The notes under the pieces: generated by a model
The model's input: the letters and a program-made list of their open reading frames with translations, nothing else
What the model was told of the DNA's origin: nothing
Databases searched by the model: none
Shown: positions 62,781 to 64,000 of the stretch, in pieces
How positions within the stretch are numbered: the first letter of the stretch is position 1
How the letters are laid out: each line of letters opens with the position of its first letter
Made by a program: the position numbers and the translations under genes
Source of the DNA: Streptomyces sp. JJ36
Lineage (GTDB): Bacteria > Actinomycetota > Actinomycetes > Streptomycetales > Streptomycetaceae
NCBI RefSeq assembly: GCF_021696945.1
Contig: NZ_JACYHE010000006.1
Coordinates: forward strand, 81,963 to 145,962
Reading direction: 5' to 3'
Length of the DNA stretch: 64,000 nucleotides

Positions 62781-63979
62781 GCGCGGCTCTTTCGTGACTC
62801 GGTGATGAGCAGCCCGATCAGGTAGAGACCCCCGATGGTGCCGGTGGCGGTGCCGACCGGGAGCAGCGCGGGGGCGAAGAGACGCTGGGCGACGAGGTCG
62901 CTGATGGTCAGCAGCAGCGCGCCCATCAGCGCGGCGGGCACCAGCGTGGGGCCGGGCGACCGGGTCAGCCGCCGGGCGAGCTGCGGGGCGGCCAGCGCGA
63001 TGAACCAGATGGGGCCGGTCACCGCGGTGGCGAAGGCGGCCAGGGCGACGCTGACCAGCAGCAGCGCCGTACGGGTGCGGCCCACGTTGATCCCGAGGCC
63101 CATGGCGGTGACGTCGCCCATCTCCACCATCGACAGCCGGCGGGAGAGCAGCAGCGCCGGCGGCAGCAGCACGGCGACGGCGAGGGCGATCGCCTGCGCG
63201 TGCTCCCAGCCGCGGTTGTTCAGGCTGCCGATCAGCCACGCCTGGGCCTCCAGCGCCTCCTGCCAGGTGGCCCGGGTGATCAGGTACGAGTTGACGGCGA
63301 GCAGCAGCGCGCTGACGCCGATGCCCATGACGACCAGCCGGAAGCCCTGGATGCCGCGGCCCAGCATGAGCAGGGAGACGGCGAGGGCGGTGGCCAGCCC
63401 GCCGATCAGGGCGCCGAGCGCGATCTGCACCATGCTGCCGTGCAGCACGATGATGACCACCAGCGCCCCCACGGCGGAACCGTTGGTGAAGCCGATGACG
63501 TCGGGGCTGCCGAGCGCGTTCCGGGTCAGGCTCTGCAGCACCGCCCCGCTCACCGCCAGGGCCGCGCCGACACAGAGCGCGGTCACCAGCCGGGGCATCC
63601 GCAGGGTGTTGACGACGAAGTCGGCGGCGCCCGAGCCGTTCCCCACCACGGCCTGCAGCACCTCGCCGAGGGACAGTTCGAAGTCGCCGGTGGTGAGGGT
63701 GACGGCCATGACGACCAGCAGGGCCGCTCCGAGCACGGCGGAGACGACCAGGACGCGGGCCTGGAGGCGCAGCGCCACCCGGCCGCCGCCGGTGCGCACC
63801 ACCACCCCGGTCACCACCCGCTGCCGCGCCCCCGAGGCCGCACGCGCACCCTTCGCCTGCGACACCGTGGCCTCACGCGCGTCGCTCACAGCACCATCCC
63901 GTTCGCTTCTCCGCCCGCTCGGCGCAGCAGCACGAGACACCTTCCCCTGCGACACCGTGGCCTCACGCGCGTCGCTCAC
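62777..63979 (-). CDS. Ferric-siderophore ABC permease (FecCD/BtuC family), start uncertain
   Basis: The product has 400 residues from the outermost GTG visible. The FecCD core has about ten helices, with NTLRMPRLVTALCVGAALAV, QSLTRNALGSPDVIGFTNG and a typical AALLLTISDLVAQRL-like end. The first ~60 residues contain a 30-residue duplication (VSDAREATVSQ twice), so two equivalent GTG starts exist, at 63979 and 63889. The inner one gives a more normal 370 residues. The frame stays open to the window edge, so the gene may begin further right. Confidence 0.88.
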   Translation of the reverse strand: MSDAREATVSQGKVSRAAAPSGRRSERDGAVSDAREATVSQAKGARAASGARQRVVTGVVVRTGGGRVALRLQARVLVVSAVLGAALLVVMAVTLTTGDFELSLGEVLQAVVGNGSGAADFVVNTLRMPRLVTALCVGAALAVSGAVLQSLTRNALGSPDVIGFTNGSAVGALVVIIVLHGSMVQIALGALIGGLATALAVSLLMLGRGIQGFRLVVMGIGVSALLLAVNSYLITRATWQEALEAQAWLIGSLNNRGWEHAQAIALAVAVLLPPALLLSRRLSMVEMGDVTAMGLGINVGRTRTALLLVSVALAAFATAVTGPIWFIALAAPQLARRLTRSPGPTLVPAALMGALLLTISDLVAQRLFAPALLPVGTATGTIGGLYLIGLLITESRKSRA

Positions 63980-64000
63980 AGCACCATCCCGTTCGCTTCT
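63850..64000 (-). repeat. 90-base tandem duplication at the permease start, cut by the window edge
   Basis: CTGCGACACCGTGGCCTCAC occurs at 63857 and again at 63947. The match continues for over 50 bases up to the right edge, a period of exactly 90. The repeated unit includes the ribosome-site region and GTG start as seen on the minus strand. Confidence 0.85.

Overview
The window is very GC-rich actinobacterial DNA with strong third-position G/C bias, many GTG starts and AGGAGG-type ribosome sites. The gene content (SapB/AmfS-type ram cluster, hrdD, ergothioneine genes, CYP157-like P450, DUF574-type methyltransferase) points to Streptomyces or a very close relative. From memory, the order galU / 5-formyl-THF cyclo-ligase / penicillin acylase / antiporter / fmdB / mtnP ... 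fru operon ... hrdD matches a conserved stretch of the Streptomyces core chromosome. I could not align it.

Layout. 1-2.8 kb: a 3' gene fragment, small membrane proteins and an exonuclease III-like nuclease. 2.8-4.3 kb: a gene-free, 1.2-kb imperfect palindrome with a 72-bp hairpin at its centre. 4.3-6.5 kb: a lipoprotein, a GNAT acetyltransferase and a SAM methyltransferase. 6.6-9.7 kb: two P450s, one without the ExxR motif. 10.2-21.3 kb: a complete class III lanthipeptide locus, ramC-ramS-(hairpin)-ramA-ramB, then an opposing PucR-like regulator with two C-terminal helix-turn-helices, and ramR. 21.8 kb: tRNA-Ala(CGC). 22.0-27.7 kb (minus): a tightly overlapping operon galU - moeA/glp - moaC-mogA fusion - rimJ-like GNAT - sepX/glpR-like membrane protein. 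This arrangement is linked to actinobacterial cell division. 27.7-36.9 kb: housekeeping genes, including fmdB with a CIRCE-like operator. 36.9-40.9 kb (minus): the fructose operon fruR-fruK-fruA. 41.1-46.6 kb: hrdD behind a SigR-type promoter, an AlkX/YcaQ-like protein, and a TetR/MFS pair. 47-50.4 kb: a CoA-disulfide-reductase-like flavoprotein and a Tat-exported family 3 glycosidase. 51.6-56.3 kb: egtABCD for ergothioneine. 56.6-64 kb: an iron-controlled locus with two iron boxes. It holds a siderophore-interacting reductase, a 77-residue coupled ORF, an ArgB-type kinase, a divergent ArgA-like acetyltransferase, an Sfp-type phosphopantetheinyl transferase, an amidohydrolase and a FecCD/FecE uptake system that runs off the right edge.

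How it works together. The ram locus should make and export a morphogenetic surfactant peptide for aerial growth. The galU-sepX operon joins cell-envelope sugar supply to septation. egtABCD and the SigR-controlled hrdD belong to thiol and redox homeostasis. The right-hand locus looks like the edge of a siderophore gene cluster whose assembly enzyme lies outside the window.
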